Counted from the stretch's first letter, positions 10,412 to 20,522 are shown. The stretch: 35,000 bases of DNA from Botryococcus braunii (GCA_002005505.1 KV908464.1:260157-295156), one strand, 5' to 3'. Numbers and translations: made by a program. The notes: generated by a model not told the origin, from the letters alone.

Positions 10412-10576
10412 GACCCTGAAGAAGAAGAAAGAATTACATCAACCCAGCCCAAAGGCCATGATGAGATGTTAACGAACAAACCAACGGTATATGAGAACCT
10501 AGTTGAAAGAATATTATGACACAGATAACCATACTAATATCTGGATACTGAAAATGAAAAAGAAAAAATGGCCAAG
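10412..10576 (-). mobile_element. LINE-B 3' UTR and tail
   Basis: On the minus strand, 165 bases follow the ORF2 stop (TGA at 10577-10579). They end with GGCCTTTGGGCTGGGTTGAT, then GTAATTCTTTCTTCTTCTTC. The GCC-TTTG-GGC stem, GGCTGG, GATGTAAT and a T/C-rich tail match the LINE tail at 4411-4442 closely and the LINE-A tail in layout. Confidence 0.8.
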
Positions 10577-13480
10577 TCACCGCGGCTGACACACTTGACG
10601 GGCCTGGAATGCATCAAATATAAAATTAATAACCGCAACCTGATCCTCTTGCCAGATGAAATTACGTAGTGACCACGAGTGGGACAAGAATAAATGTGGA
10701 TAGCGTTCCCGAACCTGAGCAAGTGCAGGGCAATGAAACACAAAATGATGCTCATCCCCCACCGCTATGCCACACATGTCACATACACGTTCTGAACGTG
10801 GGATATGGGTGCGTCTTCCTACATCTATAGGTAAGTCATGGACTCCAAGACGAAACTTAAAAAATTGCCTAACGCGCCTAACACTAACTGGCACAGAAAA
10901 CAGTATTTCACGTTGAATCGGCCTTGTTCGGGCAAACCATCGAAGGTAAGTGCATAATTGGGGGTCCTTAGGTGCTAGTCTAGGAGAGATGTGCAATCCC
11001 TCATCCGAGAGCCGCTGGGCATTAGTGAGTATTGCCCTCAAAGTATCCATGTCCACCCCATGAGGACTATGACAGTCCACCGGATAGGGGTACCCAAGTT
11101 TTACCAAGGCACGCATGAACGACCCTGCCCAAGTTGAGCTATGTGTTGTGACACCATAGTAGCATGCGTCCCTAAGAATACTCGCATACATGTGATCCTC
11201 TGGGAGGTCACATAGAGAATTCCAAAACGTTGCCATGCGCTTCAACCATTGATGTCGCAGTGGGCGGATGCCTAGCTCACAAAGAAGGACATCTGTTCTC
11301 ACCGTGCGCCGGACCCCAATGATCATGCGCAGCATACTGATAAAGTCATTTTCCAAATTTTTCACCGAAGTCCCACACAAGGGCTTGGGGAAAGTGTGCA
11401 CACCCCAAATTTCACATGCGTACGACGCGGTGGGGACAACACATGTTAAAAAGAGCCGAACAAAGATCCCAATTGAGACCGAACAATCAAGGTTACCATA
11501 TCGCTGTTGTATCGAGGACCACGCCCCCCACATCTTCCCTCGTAGATGACCAAATGTTTCACCCACACCTGCCACTGAAGAAATAACGATCCCTAGGTGG
11601 CGACACTGTGTAACCACTTTTAAGGGTGCCCCCTTATATGTGCATGGTTGACTATGAAGGTCTATGGCACCCTCAGGAAACACCATTGCGAGGCACTTAC
11701 TGTCTTGTATTTCCATGAAGGTCAAGGCACACCATTCTGCCACAGCCTGTAATAAACACTGCATTGCCATCCAAGTGGTGGCCAATAACTTGAAATCATC
11801 TGCGTACCCTAGAATGGGCACGTGACGTCCATCTCGAGTTTTTGGACCCATGTTTGGACACCTTGGCTCAATATATCGTATCAGACCATCTGAAAATACC
11901 CCGAATAAAGTGGGACTTAGTGGTGATCCCTGTGTGATGCCTGCTCGAGGTTTATTCAATTCCCCATAAGTACCCCCTATCGATAGTGTAATGTCCGCAT
12001 CCTCATAGAGTGATTTGATGGCCTCTAAGATTCTACCATTAACCCCCACACGACGCAACGACTCCCATAAAAGCTCTCGAGGGACCCTATCATATGCTTT
12101 AGAGATGTCTAACTTACACAATATTAGTGGACTTTCTGGAGTTGCCCTATCAATAAAATGTTGGAGTGCAAAGAGCTGGTGCAGGGTGGAGAACCCCGGG
12201 CGAAACCCGACTTGTGTGCTTCACATCTGTACTTCAGACTTTCAAGGTGTTCCACAAGTCTATCGTTGAGAAGGGTGGCATATAAACGCATAACCGGTTC
12301 CGGTACAGCTATGGGACGATAGTTTGTCGGATCTAAAACACTCTTTCCACTATCCTTCAAAACAGGAGTTACTTTTAACACGTTGTGCCCCCTAGGAATG
12401 CTACCAGAGATGAACATACCATTCAACACAGCTAATAGCGTAGGTGCCAAAACATGTGGATTCATTGTGCCGTCTGGCTCCAAGGGCCTTTGAGCTTTTT
12501 GAAGCAGCTCAGCAGGGTATCCTTCGAACCCATAACTTCTCCCATTTTTCAATTTCATCAAGCCTTGTTCTACCTCCACAATTGTAAATGGCTGGTTGGA
12601 GAATTCTCCTCTATCATTTACCAGTGGGTATGCTATCGGTGATAATGTGGTATGGTCTATGATATTACGCGATGGTCTAACTCCTACTAGATTCTTCATA
12701 AATGTGTCCCATGCATCATGTGACAGTAGTGGGACTGGTAGCCCTACAGGAGCCCCACTAAATAACTGCCAAAACCGACGGGGGTTTACATGAAACATAT
12801 TCAACCTTTCTTGCAACTGGGTCAGTGACCATATACGTTTTTGAGAACGCACATATGAGTGATATTTGCGTTCCAGTAGCCGCACCTCTTGAAATTGATA
12901 CCCATATTGCCGACCTGCTTTCCTCCATTCCCTTTTTAATCGTTGACGTTCTTCATTAAAGAACGGCTTTCGAAATCTACCTTGTCCCTTACGCCGAATA
13001 CGTAATGGCATCCCTGCCTCAATAGCAGCGTTCACCACCACTTCTGAAAGACCATCTAATGCTTGTGTCAAATTACCTTCATTAGCCATGTGAATGCATT
13101 CATTCAATCTTGTATGAACTCGTTCTAAATTTTCAACATAAGGAATTCTTAACGCCCTTTGCCAATCAATGGCCCGAATAACTCTCTCATAAAGCCCATC
13201 TTGTTGTACATGAGAGGGGCCGGACATAGCTAGAGACAAGTGTGTAATAATTGGGAAGTGGTCTGATCCCCTCACCTCTGATTGCACTTCCATTGATTGA
13301 ATGCATGGTAAAAGTGTATTGGAAACTAAAACGTGGTCCGGCCTCGTCGGGGATGACCGTTGTGTGGCCTTAAAGGTTGCTGGCATATCTAAGTCCCCCA
13401 CTATCTTACCAGTGCAGATTGATAAGTTTGTCTCTGCCGCCAGCTTCACCATAAGCTTCCCCTCACGATTTTGGCCCATA
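10577..13480 (-). pseudogene. LINE-B ORF2, 3' portion: endonuclease C-terminus, reverse transcriptase, zinc finger; frameshifted
   Basis: Reading the minus strand from 13480, the frame opens with the C-terminal half of an APE-type endonuclease (DHVLVSN, then GSDHFPI with the catalytic SDH). A linker rich in basic residues and the reverse transcriptase fingers (DPTNYRPIAVPEPVMRLYA) follow. At about 12215 a one-base loss shifts the frame; the old frame stops at about 12124. The reverse transcriptase continues in the next frame: [13 protein letters not shown] (motif A), [14 protein letters not shown] (motif B), YADDF (motif C, about 11798-11812), then the thumb and a zf-RVT finger CDMC-x7-DEHHFVFHC near 10735-10785. 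It stops at TGA 10577-10579. The upstream half of the endonuclease lies at 19994-20522, beyond the inserted gypsy element. This copy is dead, but it preserves the full domain order of an L1-type LINE. Confidence 0.9.
13476..13480. repeat. Left target-site duplication of the gypsy element (CCATA)
   Basis: CCATA directly precedes the 5' LTR and recurs directly after the 3' LTR at 19994-19998. Five bases is usual for Ty3/gypsy integrases. Removing 13481-19993 and one copy rejoins the LINE-B endonuclease in frame. Confidence 0.95.
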
Positions 13481-13721
13481 TGTAACAGGGGTTCAACGAT
13501 CGGGCGAACCTCGTGACGCGTAACGGCGTTACACGTGCAGTAGCGCACCGGTGGTGCTGCTGTGCGGGCAGAGATTGGACTAGATAGAGAGTTACTAGGA
13601 TAGTGTAGGCACCTAAAGGCTTGGGTTTAGAGTTATAGAGACCTTGGGCGAGAGGTGGAGCCCCATTATGTAAGGTTCGTGGCAGTCGGGGTTTGGGACC
13701 TTTGCCGATCGGTCCGTGACA
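13481..13721 (+). repeat. Gypsy 5' LTR
   Basis: 241 bases, TG...CA ended. It differs from the 3' LTR (19753-19993) at three positions: CTCGTGACG against CTTGTGACG, CGTGCAGTAG against CGTGTAGTAG, and GGACTAGATAG against GGACAAGATAG. It should hold the promoter; only a weak TATA-like GTTATAGAG near 13630 is visible. Confidence 0.97.
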
Positions 13722-13722
13722 A

Positions 13723-13733
13723 TGGTATCGGCG
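13723..13733 (+). promoter_or_regulatory. Gypsy primer-binding site
   Basis: TGGTATCGGCG lies one base after the 5' LTR, where a tRNA 3' end (ending in ATACCA) would prime minus-strand DNA. The same 11-mer lies one base after the putative LTR at 23991-24253. The first seven bases agree with primer sites for plant initiator tRNA-Met; the rest do not, so the tRNA is unassigned. Confidence 0.75.
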
Positions 13734-13755
13734 GAGAGGGGCTTAGGCCCCTTTC

Positions 13756-14766
13756 GTGATCCGACTGGGTCTAGATAGGTATATTTATTTATGTAATTTA
13801 ATAGAAGAGGAATTTGCCGCTTGGGAGTTAGATTTAGCGAGGAGACGTCGTGAAGTCTCACAGGGCCCCCAACTCGACGATCCCTCTCGTTCCGTACAAT
13901 CTGATGCCTCAATAACTTCAGAAATGGCCCGGAGAGAACTTGATGATTTACGTGCGCAGCTGGATGAGTCCCGAGAGCGGGAAGACGCGCTCCAAACTCA
14001 GATCGACGAACTCCGTGCGGAACAAGAGGCACGACCCACTCCCGTAATTCGTACGCATATGCCTGACAAATTTGAGGGCCGAAAGGATGATTTGGAGCAA
14101 TTTTTAGAGGATGTGCGTTCGTATTGTGTGCTTACTAATCTCCCACTTGACAAGCGAGTGGATTACGCGGTGCGGTGCCTGGGGAAGTCCGTGAAAAAGG
14201 TATGGCTGGCTAAGAAAGCCAATTACCTTAGAACAAACCCAGGTACAGCCCTGACTCTTGAAATCTTTGGACAACTTCTGGGCAGTGTCTATGACAATAG
14301 TGATAAAATCACCAAGGCAAGGGACAAGTTGGATGGGGTTTTTCAGGGTTCTGATACCCTAGAACGTTATGTCGAAAGGTTCACAACACTGCTTGCAGAG
14401 GTGGAAGTGGGGGGAGAGCTGTCTGGGGGGGAGAAAATTCATCGCTTTAGAAAGGGGTTGCGCGACGACTTAAAAAAGGTGGCTGTCCTTGACCCCACCA
14501 CTGGGGCTCCTTACCAAGACATAGATGCATTGATCAGTGCACTAACAAAGTATGATGCTGCCGTGGGAGGCACGGCGCAGGGGAAAAGACAACGTCTTGG
14601 GGGCCCTAGTGTGGCAGCCACCACTGCCGTCGAATATGCCTACCCCACAGCCACCCCGGACGGGACATGGACAGGATACAACTATGGCTATGGATATCAA
14701 CAAGCCCCAACGTATGCTGCGGCTCCCATGGCCATGGCCCAGTCTACCCTCAAGCAGGTCCATTAG
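13756..14766 (+). CDS. Gypsy gag, capsid part
   Basis: This is the structural Gag that forms the particle around element RNA. The frame is open from 13747, after a stop at 13744, but its first in-frame ATG is at 13924; the first codon at 13756 is GTG. Residues encoded before 13924 (EEEFAAWELDLARRRREVS) look protein-like, so the true start may be lost or non-AUG. A charged coiled-coil region (RRELDDLRAQLDESREREDA, at about residues 59-92) comes first. The retrotransposon-gag core follows (MPDKFEGRKDDLEQFLEDV through the FRKGLRDDLKKV region), then a Gly/Tyr/Ala-rich tail. It ends at TAG 14764-14766. The nucleocapsid lies in another frame beginning near 14742, so either a one-base lesion or a frameshift signal separates them. 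Confidence 0.85.
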   Translation: MIRLGLDRYIYLCNLIEEEFAAWELDLARRRREVSQGPQLDDPSRSVQSDASITSEMARRELDDLRAQLDESREREDALQTQIDELRAEQEARPTPVIRTHMPDKFEGRKDDLEQFLEDVRSYCVLTNLPLDKRVDYAVRCLGKSVKKVWLAKKANYLRTNPGTALTLEIFGQLLGSVYDNSDKITKARDKLDGVFQGSDTLERYVERFTTLLAEVEVGGELSGGEKIHRFRKGLRDDLKKVAVLDPTTGAPYQDIDALISALTKYDAAVGGTAQGKRQRLGGPSVAATTAVEYAYPTATPDGTWTGYNYGYGYQQAPTYAAAPMAMAQSTLKQVH

Positions 14767-15176
14767 CCTCCATGGCAGGTGGGCCTTCCCTGTATCCCCG
14801 TAGGGATGGGGTACCACCCTCAATGCGGGTAGATCGCCGCACCGGGTTCAACCCCGAGAGGCAGTGTTTCTCGTGTCAGAGCATGGGTCATGAGGCGTGG
14901 GTGTGCCCTTTCAAACAAATGGCTGAACACCCTGAGATCCCCCTCACTGCTTTTCAGTTGCACATTGCTCAACAGATTGTGAGGGACCGGCGGGCTCGGG
15001 GAGTTCCACTTCCTGTCATCCCTGCACAGTTTGCAGAGATGGTGAATAGGGGCCAAGCATATGGTGGGGTGGGAACGGGCGGGACTGGACCAGGTGGTAG
15101 GATTGGGCGTGGGCGCGGACGGGGCCGGGGACGAGGACGGGGCTACGGAAGAGGGCGGGGACGGGCTAGAACATGA
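14742..15176 (+). CDS. Gypsy gag, nucleocapsid part (zinc knuckle, Gly-Arg-rich tail)
   Basis: This frame continues gag with VYPQAGPLASMAGG, so the capsid-to-nucleocapsid join lies at about 14740-14745, a -1 step from the capsid frame. It encodes one retroviral-type zinc knuckle CFSCQSMGHEAWVC (C-x2-C-x4-H-x4-C, from about 14864), which binds element RNA. It ends in a Gly/Arg repeat tail (GRGRGRGRGRGYGRGRGR) that also suits RNA binding. The stop TGA at 15174-15176 overlaps the first ATG of pol (15173-15175) as ATGA. I saw no canonical slippery heptamer at the capsid-nucleocapsid join, so a one-base indel in this copy is as likely as programmed frameshifting. Confidence 0.8.
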   Translation, partial: VYPQAGPLASMAGGPSLYPRRDGVPPSMRVDRRTGFNPERQCFSCQSMGHEAWVCPFKQMAEHPEIPLTAFQLHIAQQIVRDRRARGVPLPVIPAQFAEMVNRGQAYGGVGTGGTGPGGRIGRGRGRGRGRGRGYGRGRGRART

Positions 15177-18100
15177 TCATGGAACAATACCTCACCACAT
15201 TTTCTCCTTATCCTAATTTTTATTCTTCTTTAAAACAGCAAGCGGGACAACTTTTAGATTGTTTATTTTCTTGTAGCACTTCTTTGGAAATTCAGCCCGA
15301 TGGTACACACTTACCACAGTTTGTTGTTGTTAAACGGGGGGAAGTTGAACAAACATTATCACGCTTTCTGCAAGACCAACTTGGGACACCTCAAATGCAT
15401 GCTTGCTTTGTCTTAGGGGCAAAAGTTGCCAAAAGTGCGACCATTTTTCCCTTTTTGAAGGGCATGCGTGTGCTCCTGCAAGGGAAAAAAGATAGGAATA
15501 TTCCCTATTCCTATGTCGTTTACTATGCACCTCCCCAACATTGCATATCATTTTGTCAGGCACTAGCACATCCAGACCTTGCCTTCATCTTCAATATCAG
15601 GTGTGGGGGGGTCAGTGGAGTCGCTCTGGTAGATACCGGGGCAACCCACACATTTGTGCGCAGGTCTTTTGTGAACACTTTAGGCCTTCGGCTGGTGAAC
15701 ACTCCGGTGTCTGTCCAATTGGCAGATGGCCAAACAATGACCTCTGCCGGCACTGTTTCTTTAAGGTTGCATTTGTCAAGAACTTACGTTGAACAAAGGA
15801 AATTCATAGTCTGTGACAGGCTCTTGGATGGTATAGATGTCATTTTAGGAAATGATTTCTTGAAAGACCGGGGCGCATTCATAGACTACGCGCAAAATGC
15901 CTTGCATTTGAAGCCGGCACACTTCCCTCACTACATAACTCTCCGAAATAATGCGATTGTGCCCGAGACAAGCCCAATAAATCATACTAAGATTATTTCA
16001 GCAATAAGTGCAAACAGGGCTTTACGAAAGGGTGCTCACATGTTTTGGGGAGTCGTGCCAGAGGAGACAAAGGAGGGGACAATGGGGAATGGAAGGGACC
16101 AGTCATGGGAGGAGATTGTATTGGGGAAGGTGGCCTCGGCTACCATGAAAGAAGAACCTCCCCCATGGGATACAGATGAAGCCACCGACCTTAACCTAAA
16201 CTCTCGGGATGCAATTGGTAGTATGACTGGCAAACCAAAGGAGCTGCGAGAACTTCTGTTGCAGTTTCTAGATGTTTTCCCAGATAAGCTGCCAGAGTTG
16301 CCACCAGATAGGGGGGTAGCTCACACTATACCAATGGAACCAGGCCATGTACCCCCGTGCCGACCCACCTATAGGCTTGCTGAACCTGAAGTCAAAGAAT
16401 GTAGGCGGCACGTCGAAGAACTCTTAACCCAAGGGTTCATTAGGCCTAGTTCCTCTCCTTATGGCAGCCCAATTCTGTTTGTTAGAAAAAAGGATGGTTC
16501 TTTCCGTATGGTCATCGACTATCGAGCGGTCAATAATCTCACAAGGAAAGACAAATATCTATTACCAAGAATTGACGATTTGCTAGATAAACTACAAGGC
16601 TCACAATATTTCAGTTCGTTTGACCTGTTGTCGGGTTACCTCCAAGTACGACTGCATGAGGCGGATGTACCCAAAACAGCATTTAGGACACCTTTTGGGT
16701 CCTATGAGTTTTTGGTTATGCCCTTTGGGCTAACGAATGCTCCGTCAACTTTTCAAAGGTTGATGAATTCAATGTTTCACGACTTTATTCGTGAAGGCTT
16801 CGTCGTTATTTATCTAGATGACTTGTTAATCCACAGTCAATCCTTAGAGGATCATTACCAACATTTGGCACGTGTGCTCGAGCGGCTCCGGGAACAGAAA
16901 CTGTATGCTAAGTTATCCAAATGTGACTTCCTAACGTCAGAGTTGTGTTACTTGGGACATGTTGTTGGACGGGACGGGCTGAAAGTGGATCCGGCTAAAG
17001 TTAAAGCTATCAAGGACTGGCCAACTCCCACTACGGCGACGCACGTACGGCAATTTCTGGGGCTAGCCAACTACTTCCGCAAGTTTGTCAAAAACTATAG
17101 TACGATAGCTGCCCCACTTACCCATCTAACTGGCAAGACTCCATGGATTTGGGGCAACCCCGAGCAACATTCTTTTGATAGTCTCAAGAATGCCTTAGTC
17201 AATGCTCCCACCTTGGTATTGCCAAATCCACAAAAGCCGTACCGTGTCGTTACCGATGCTAGTGACATAGGAGTTGGTGCAGTTTTATTACAAGACCAAA
17301 AGCCGGTCGCTTATTTCAGTAAAAAATTCAATTCAGCTGAGACGCGATATAGCACAACTGAAAAAGAACTTTTAGGAGTCTTATATGCTTTGAAAGAGTG
17401 GCGCTGCTATGTCCTAGGCACCTCATTTGTTGTTGTCACTGACCATAAGGCTAACAGCTTTTTACAAACCCAATCTCTCCTTTCACCCAGAAGGGCGTGG
17501 GCCGAATATCTGCAACAATTTGACATTAAGTGGGAATGGTCACCTGGGGTTGGCAACCCAGCAGACCCACTTTCAAGATGTCCTAATCTGGCCGTGGCCA
17601 ACGTGTCGGGTGGACATCTGGGGGAGCACTCTCTCCTTGTCGAAGCGGATATGATGGGGGCAGGGGAGGCTGCAGACTCTCACTCCCTACCCTCGCAACT
17701 GGAAGGAATGGAAGCATGGGTGCGGGTTCTAAAGGATGCTTATTTAGTTGATGGATGGCTCTCGCGTAAACAAAACCGTCGGAAATTGGCCCACCGGAAC
17801 GGGTTCTGGTATAAAAACTCGCGTTTGTATGTGCCCTCGCATTACGTTTCAATGGACGGGGCGGAAAGGAACCTCCGTAGGGAAATACTTGAAAATCTTC
17901 ATGGACCCCCAGTAGTGGGTCATCAAGGGCGGGACAGGACAATCGAGCTGGTCGCCAGATCTTGGTGGTGGCCAGGGGTAAATGCAGATGTAACCGACTA
18001 TGTAGCGCATTGCGACTCGTGCCAAAGAGTAAAACCTTTTTCAGGCTTACCTGTAGGGTTGTTACACCCCTTAGAAATCCCTTCTCGAAAATGGGAGTCC

Positions 18101-19162
18101 ATGTCCATGGATCTCATCACGGGATTACCTAAGACCAAATCTGGGTACAATGCAATTTGGGTTGGGGTTGATAGATTATCTAAATTTGCCCATTTTGCGC
18201 CGACGTCACAGGAGGCCGACGCCGCTGACATTGCCCAACTATTGCGCACGCGTGTCTTCACTTTACATGGCTTTCCCCGTGAGATAGTTTCAGATAGAGA
18301 CCCACGTTGGGTGGGCAAGTTCTGTCAGGAGTTGTTTAGGCTCACGGGGTGCCGGTCCGCCTTGTCTACTGCTTTCCACCCCCAGAGCGACGGCCAGACT
18401 GAACGCATCAACAGAATCTTGGAAGATTACCTTCGGCATTATGTGGGGGGGAGACAGACTGATTGGGATAAGCATTTGTGTGAGGCCGAGTTCACATATA
18501 ATAATACTTACAATCAATCTATCAATACTACTCCGTTTCGCTTAACTTTTGGGCAGGACCCTGTGATCCCTTTTCAAGAAATCTATGATGCACCGGTTCT
18601 TGGTCGTGGTATCGGGCAAGAATATGTTCCAGCTGCGGCTGAGTTTGTCAGACGTATGCGGTGGGACTTAGAACGGGCTAGGACTTGCCTTAAGGCAGCC
18701 CAAGAAAGACAGAAGGCGTACGCCGATAAAAGGCGGCGGGACCTACCAAGCTTTGAAGTAGGTCAACAAGTCCTGCTTTCGTCAAAGAATATTAAGTTCA
18801 AACATTCCAGGACTAAGAAATTGTTGCCAAGGTACATTGGCCCCTTTCCGGTCACCCGGGTTATTTCCCCGGTAGCATACAAGTTGCTGCTACCTACGCA
18901 TATGCGCATGCACGACGTATTCCATGTTTCCCTTCTCAAACCTTATAAAACTGACGGAAGCGTGCAACCCCCACCTCCTCCTGAAACCATAGATGGTGAG
19001 CTAGAATATGAGGTGGAGGCAGTGCTTGCACATAGAGAGCGGAAACTTAGGGGCAAGAAATTAGTGCGCGAGTATCTTATTAAGTGGTCCGGCTATGAGA
19101 GCATCCATAATACCTGGGAACCCGAGGAAAACTTAGTGCATTCTCGAGAGGCGGTACAGTAG
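15173..19162 (+). CDS. Gypsy pol polyprotein with C-terminal chromodomain (1,329 aa, intact)
   Basis: Domains run in the Ty3/gypsy order. An N-terminal stretch of about 140 residues has no motif I recognise. Protease has VDTGATHTFV at about 152. Reverse transcriptase runs from about 420 to 590, with FVRKKDGSFRMVIDYRAVN and YLDDLL (about 546). RNase H starts near 690 (VVTDASDIGVGAVLLQ; DHKAN further on). The integrase zinc finger HQGRDRTIELVARSWWWPGV ... CDSC is at about 917-952. The integrase core has D (SMDLITG, about 979), D (SDRDPRW, about 1040) and E (TERINRILE, about 1076). The C-terminus has LIKWSGYESIHNTWEPEENL at about 1300-1320, a chromodomain, which places the element among chromoviruses; these are known to steer integration toward marked chromatin. 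The frame has no stop, so the enzymes may still be functional. Translation probably depends on the ATGA overlap with gag. Confidence 0.95.
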   Translation: MIMEQYLTTFSPYPNFYSSLKQQAGQLLDCLFSCSTSLEIQPDGTHLPQFVVVKRGEVEQTLSRFLQDQLGTPQMHACFVLGAKVAKSATIFPFLKGMRVLLQGKKDRNIPYSYVVYYAPPQHCISFCQALAHPDLAFIFNIRCGGVSGVALVDTGATHTFVRRSFVNTLGLRLVNTPVSVQLADGQTMTSAGTVSLRLHLSRTYVEQRKFIVCDRLLDGIDVILGNDFLKDRGAFIDYAQNALHLKPAHFPHYITLRNNAIVPETSPINHTKIISAISANRALRKGAHMFWGVVPEETKEGTMGNGRDQSWEEIVLGKVASATMKEEPPPWDTDEATDLNLNSRDAIGSMTGKPKELRELLLQFLDVFPDKLPELPPDRGVAHTIPMEPGHVPPCRPTYRLAEPEVKECRRHVEELLTQGFIRPSSSPYGSPILFVRKKDGSFRMVIDYRAVNNLTRKDKYLLPRIDDLLDKLQGSQYFSSFDLLSGYLQVRLHEADVPKTAFRTPFGSYEFLVMPFGLTNAPSTFQRLMNSMFHDFIREGFVVIYLDDLLIHSQSLEDHYQHLARVLERLREQKLYAKLSKCDFLTSELCYLGHVVGRDGLKVDPAKVKAIKDWPTPTTATHVRQFLGLANYFRKFVKNYSTIAAPLTHLTGKTPWIWGNPEQHSFDSLKNALVNAPTLVLPNPQKPYRVVTDASDIGVGAVLLQDQKPVAYFSKKFNSAETRYSTTEKELLGVLYALKEWRCYVLGTSFVVVTDHKANSFLQTQSLLSPRRAWAEYLQQFDIKWEWSPGVGNPADPLSRCPNLAVANVSGGHLGEHSLLVEADMMGAGEAADSHSLPSQLEGMEAWVRVLKDAYLVDGWLSRKQNRRKLAHRNGFWYKNSRLYVPSHYVSMDGAERNLRREILENLHGPPVVGHQGRDRTIELVARSWWWPGVNADVTDYVAHCDSCQRVKPFSGLPVGLLHPLEIPSRKWESMSMDLITGLPKTKSGYNAIWVGVDRLSKFAHFAPTSQEADAADIAQLLRTRVFTLHGFPREIVSDRDPRWVGKFCQELFRLTGCRSALSTAFHPQSDGQTERINRILEDYLRHYVGGRQTDWDKHLCEAEFTYNNTYNQSINTTPFRLTFGQDPVIPFQEIYDAPVLGRGIGQEYVPAAAEFVRRMRWDLERARTCLKAAQERQKAYADKRRRDLPSFEVGQQVLLSSKNIKFKHSRTKKLLPRYIGPFPVTRVISPVAYKLLLPTHMRMHDVFHVSLLKPYKTDGSVQPPPPPETIDGELEYEVEAVLAHRERKLRGKKLVREYLIKWSGYESIHNTWEPEENLVHSREAVQ

Positions 19163-19739
19163 TACTGGAGTCTAACCACGGGGCGTGGGTCGGAAGCTAA
19201 ACGGACAGGAACGGAAGCTACATCTCAACGCAAGCGTGCTAGGCGTGCTCGACGCCCTGGCAGGTCGGGTCGGCCCCTTGGTGCTCCTTTTGTGGGAAGC
19301 TCTGGAAGTGGCAATCAGAGTGCACCTTGGGGGTACTCCAGTATGGGTAGACCTTAGGAGTGGAACGGACATGGGAACGGACGAGAGTGAGGGGCGTGGT
19401 CCCTCTCGGGTGCGTGCGGTGCTAACCGCTCACCCTGGACAGGACACATGTGTAGAGTGTCGCGACTTGTGTTTACCCTGATGTATCGTGATGTGGAAAG
19501 GACCAGTGGAAAGGACTGGACTAGTTGTCGTATCGGTTCCCGGGTTCGCGTAAAGGACAGGACTGGACATGTAGGGACATACACGGACTGGACTGGATAT
19601 GTAAGGACTGGACAGGACAAGGGGTCCGGCTGGGGCTGGGGACGCCGGACTAGCGACTCTCGGTCTCTAAAGCTCCAAAACCTAAAGCCTTGGGTGGTTA
19701 GGTTAGTCTCCTTACCTACTTGGCCGGGACGTCCAAGAT
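19163..19739 (+). other. Gypsy 3' untranslated region with GGACTGGAC-type repeats
   Basis: 577 bases between the pol stop and the polypurine tract have no convincing gene. Degenerate GGACTGGAC/GGACAGGAC words cluster at about 19496-19622. Confidence 0.6.
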
Positions 19740-19752
19740 AGAAGGGGAAGGA
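19740..19752 (+). promoter_or_regulatory. Gypsy polypurine tract
   Basis: AGAAGGGGAAGGA abuts the 3' LTR, the expected primer for plus-strand DNA synthesis. Confidence 0.9.
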
Positions 19753-19993
19753 TGTAACAGGGGTTCAACGATCGGGCGAACCTTGTGACGCGTAACGGCG
19801 TTACACGTGTAGTAGCGCACCGGTGGTGCTGCTGTGCGGGCAGAGATTGGACAAGATAGAGAGTTACTAGGATAGTGTAGGCACCTAAAGGCTTGGGTTT
19901 AGAGTTATAGAGACCTTGGGCGAGAGGTGGAGCCCCATTATGTAAGGTTCGTGGCAGTCGGGGTTTGGGACCTTTGCCGATCGGTCCGTGACA
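19753..19993 (+). repeat. Gypsy 3' LTR
   Basis: 241 bases, three substitutions from the 5' LTR, followed directly by the second CCATA at 19994-19998. Confidence 0.97.
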
Positions 19994-20522
19994 CCATATG
20001 TGTCCCTTGCCCCGGTGCTGTAGATGATGAGGCATATTCCACATGGCCATTAAAGTCCCCTCCCATGAAAATATGACTAACATCCCCCTCTAATTCATTA
20101 ATCTTTCCAGACAACTCCCCAAACCTCCAATCAAGGTCATTCGTGCTTAACAATGGAGATCCTATTGGCGGTATGTATATATTCCCAATATGAATACAAG
20201 GATGTATATCCCCCCGAAACCGTAAACGCACCCATAGCGACAACGATGTATGTGAGCAAAACTGGGCAGCAACCAATTTAGTTTCTTTAATAGCAATAAT
20301 AAGTCCGTAACCCCTTTTATTAGATGATAACTCTAAAGGCGTGGTACAGATATTAAACTCTGGCAATAGATTAGGGTCCACATGAATACATCTTGTTTCT
20401 TGCAATAAAATTATATCAAATTGTTGAAAAAACCTATCTAATGAATGTAACAAAATCTTGGAGTCTGACAAACCGTTGATGTTCCATGATAATATTGATA
20501 AATTGACTTGGCCAACATTTTC
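19994..20522 (-). pseudogene. LINE-B ORF2, 5' portion: APE-type endonuclease N-terminus, split by the gypsy element
   Basis: The minus-strand frame opens directly after the ORF1 stop (TAG 20523-20525) and is in the same frame as ORF1. It encodes LSILSWNINGLSDSK, then DIILLQETR, IHIGNIYIPP and FMGGDFNGH. These are the N-terminal, QET and GDFN motifs of the apurinic-like endonuclease that nicks target DNA for LINE insertion. No in-frame ATG lies between the ORF1 stop and these catalytic motifs; the first in-frame ATG comes at IFMGGDFN. The frame continues in 13480-10577 once the gypsy element and one CCATA are removed. A call that runs past 19994 into the LTR is not coding. Confidence 0.9.

Larger units (their letters stand above)
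13481..19993 (+). mobile_element. Full-length Ty3/gypsy chromovirus nested in LINE-B
   Basis: The element is 6,513 bases with 241-base LTRs that begin TGTAACAG and end GTGACA. It has a primer-binding site, gag, pol (protease, reverse transcriptase, RNase H, integrase, chromodomain), a polypurine tract and a CCATA target duplication. The LTRs differ at 3 of 241 positions, so the insertion is fairly recent. Pol is intact, while gag shows a change of frame near 14742. It inserted into the endonuclease gene of LINE-B in the opposite orientation. Confidence 0.97.
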
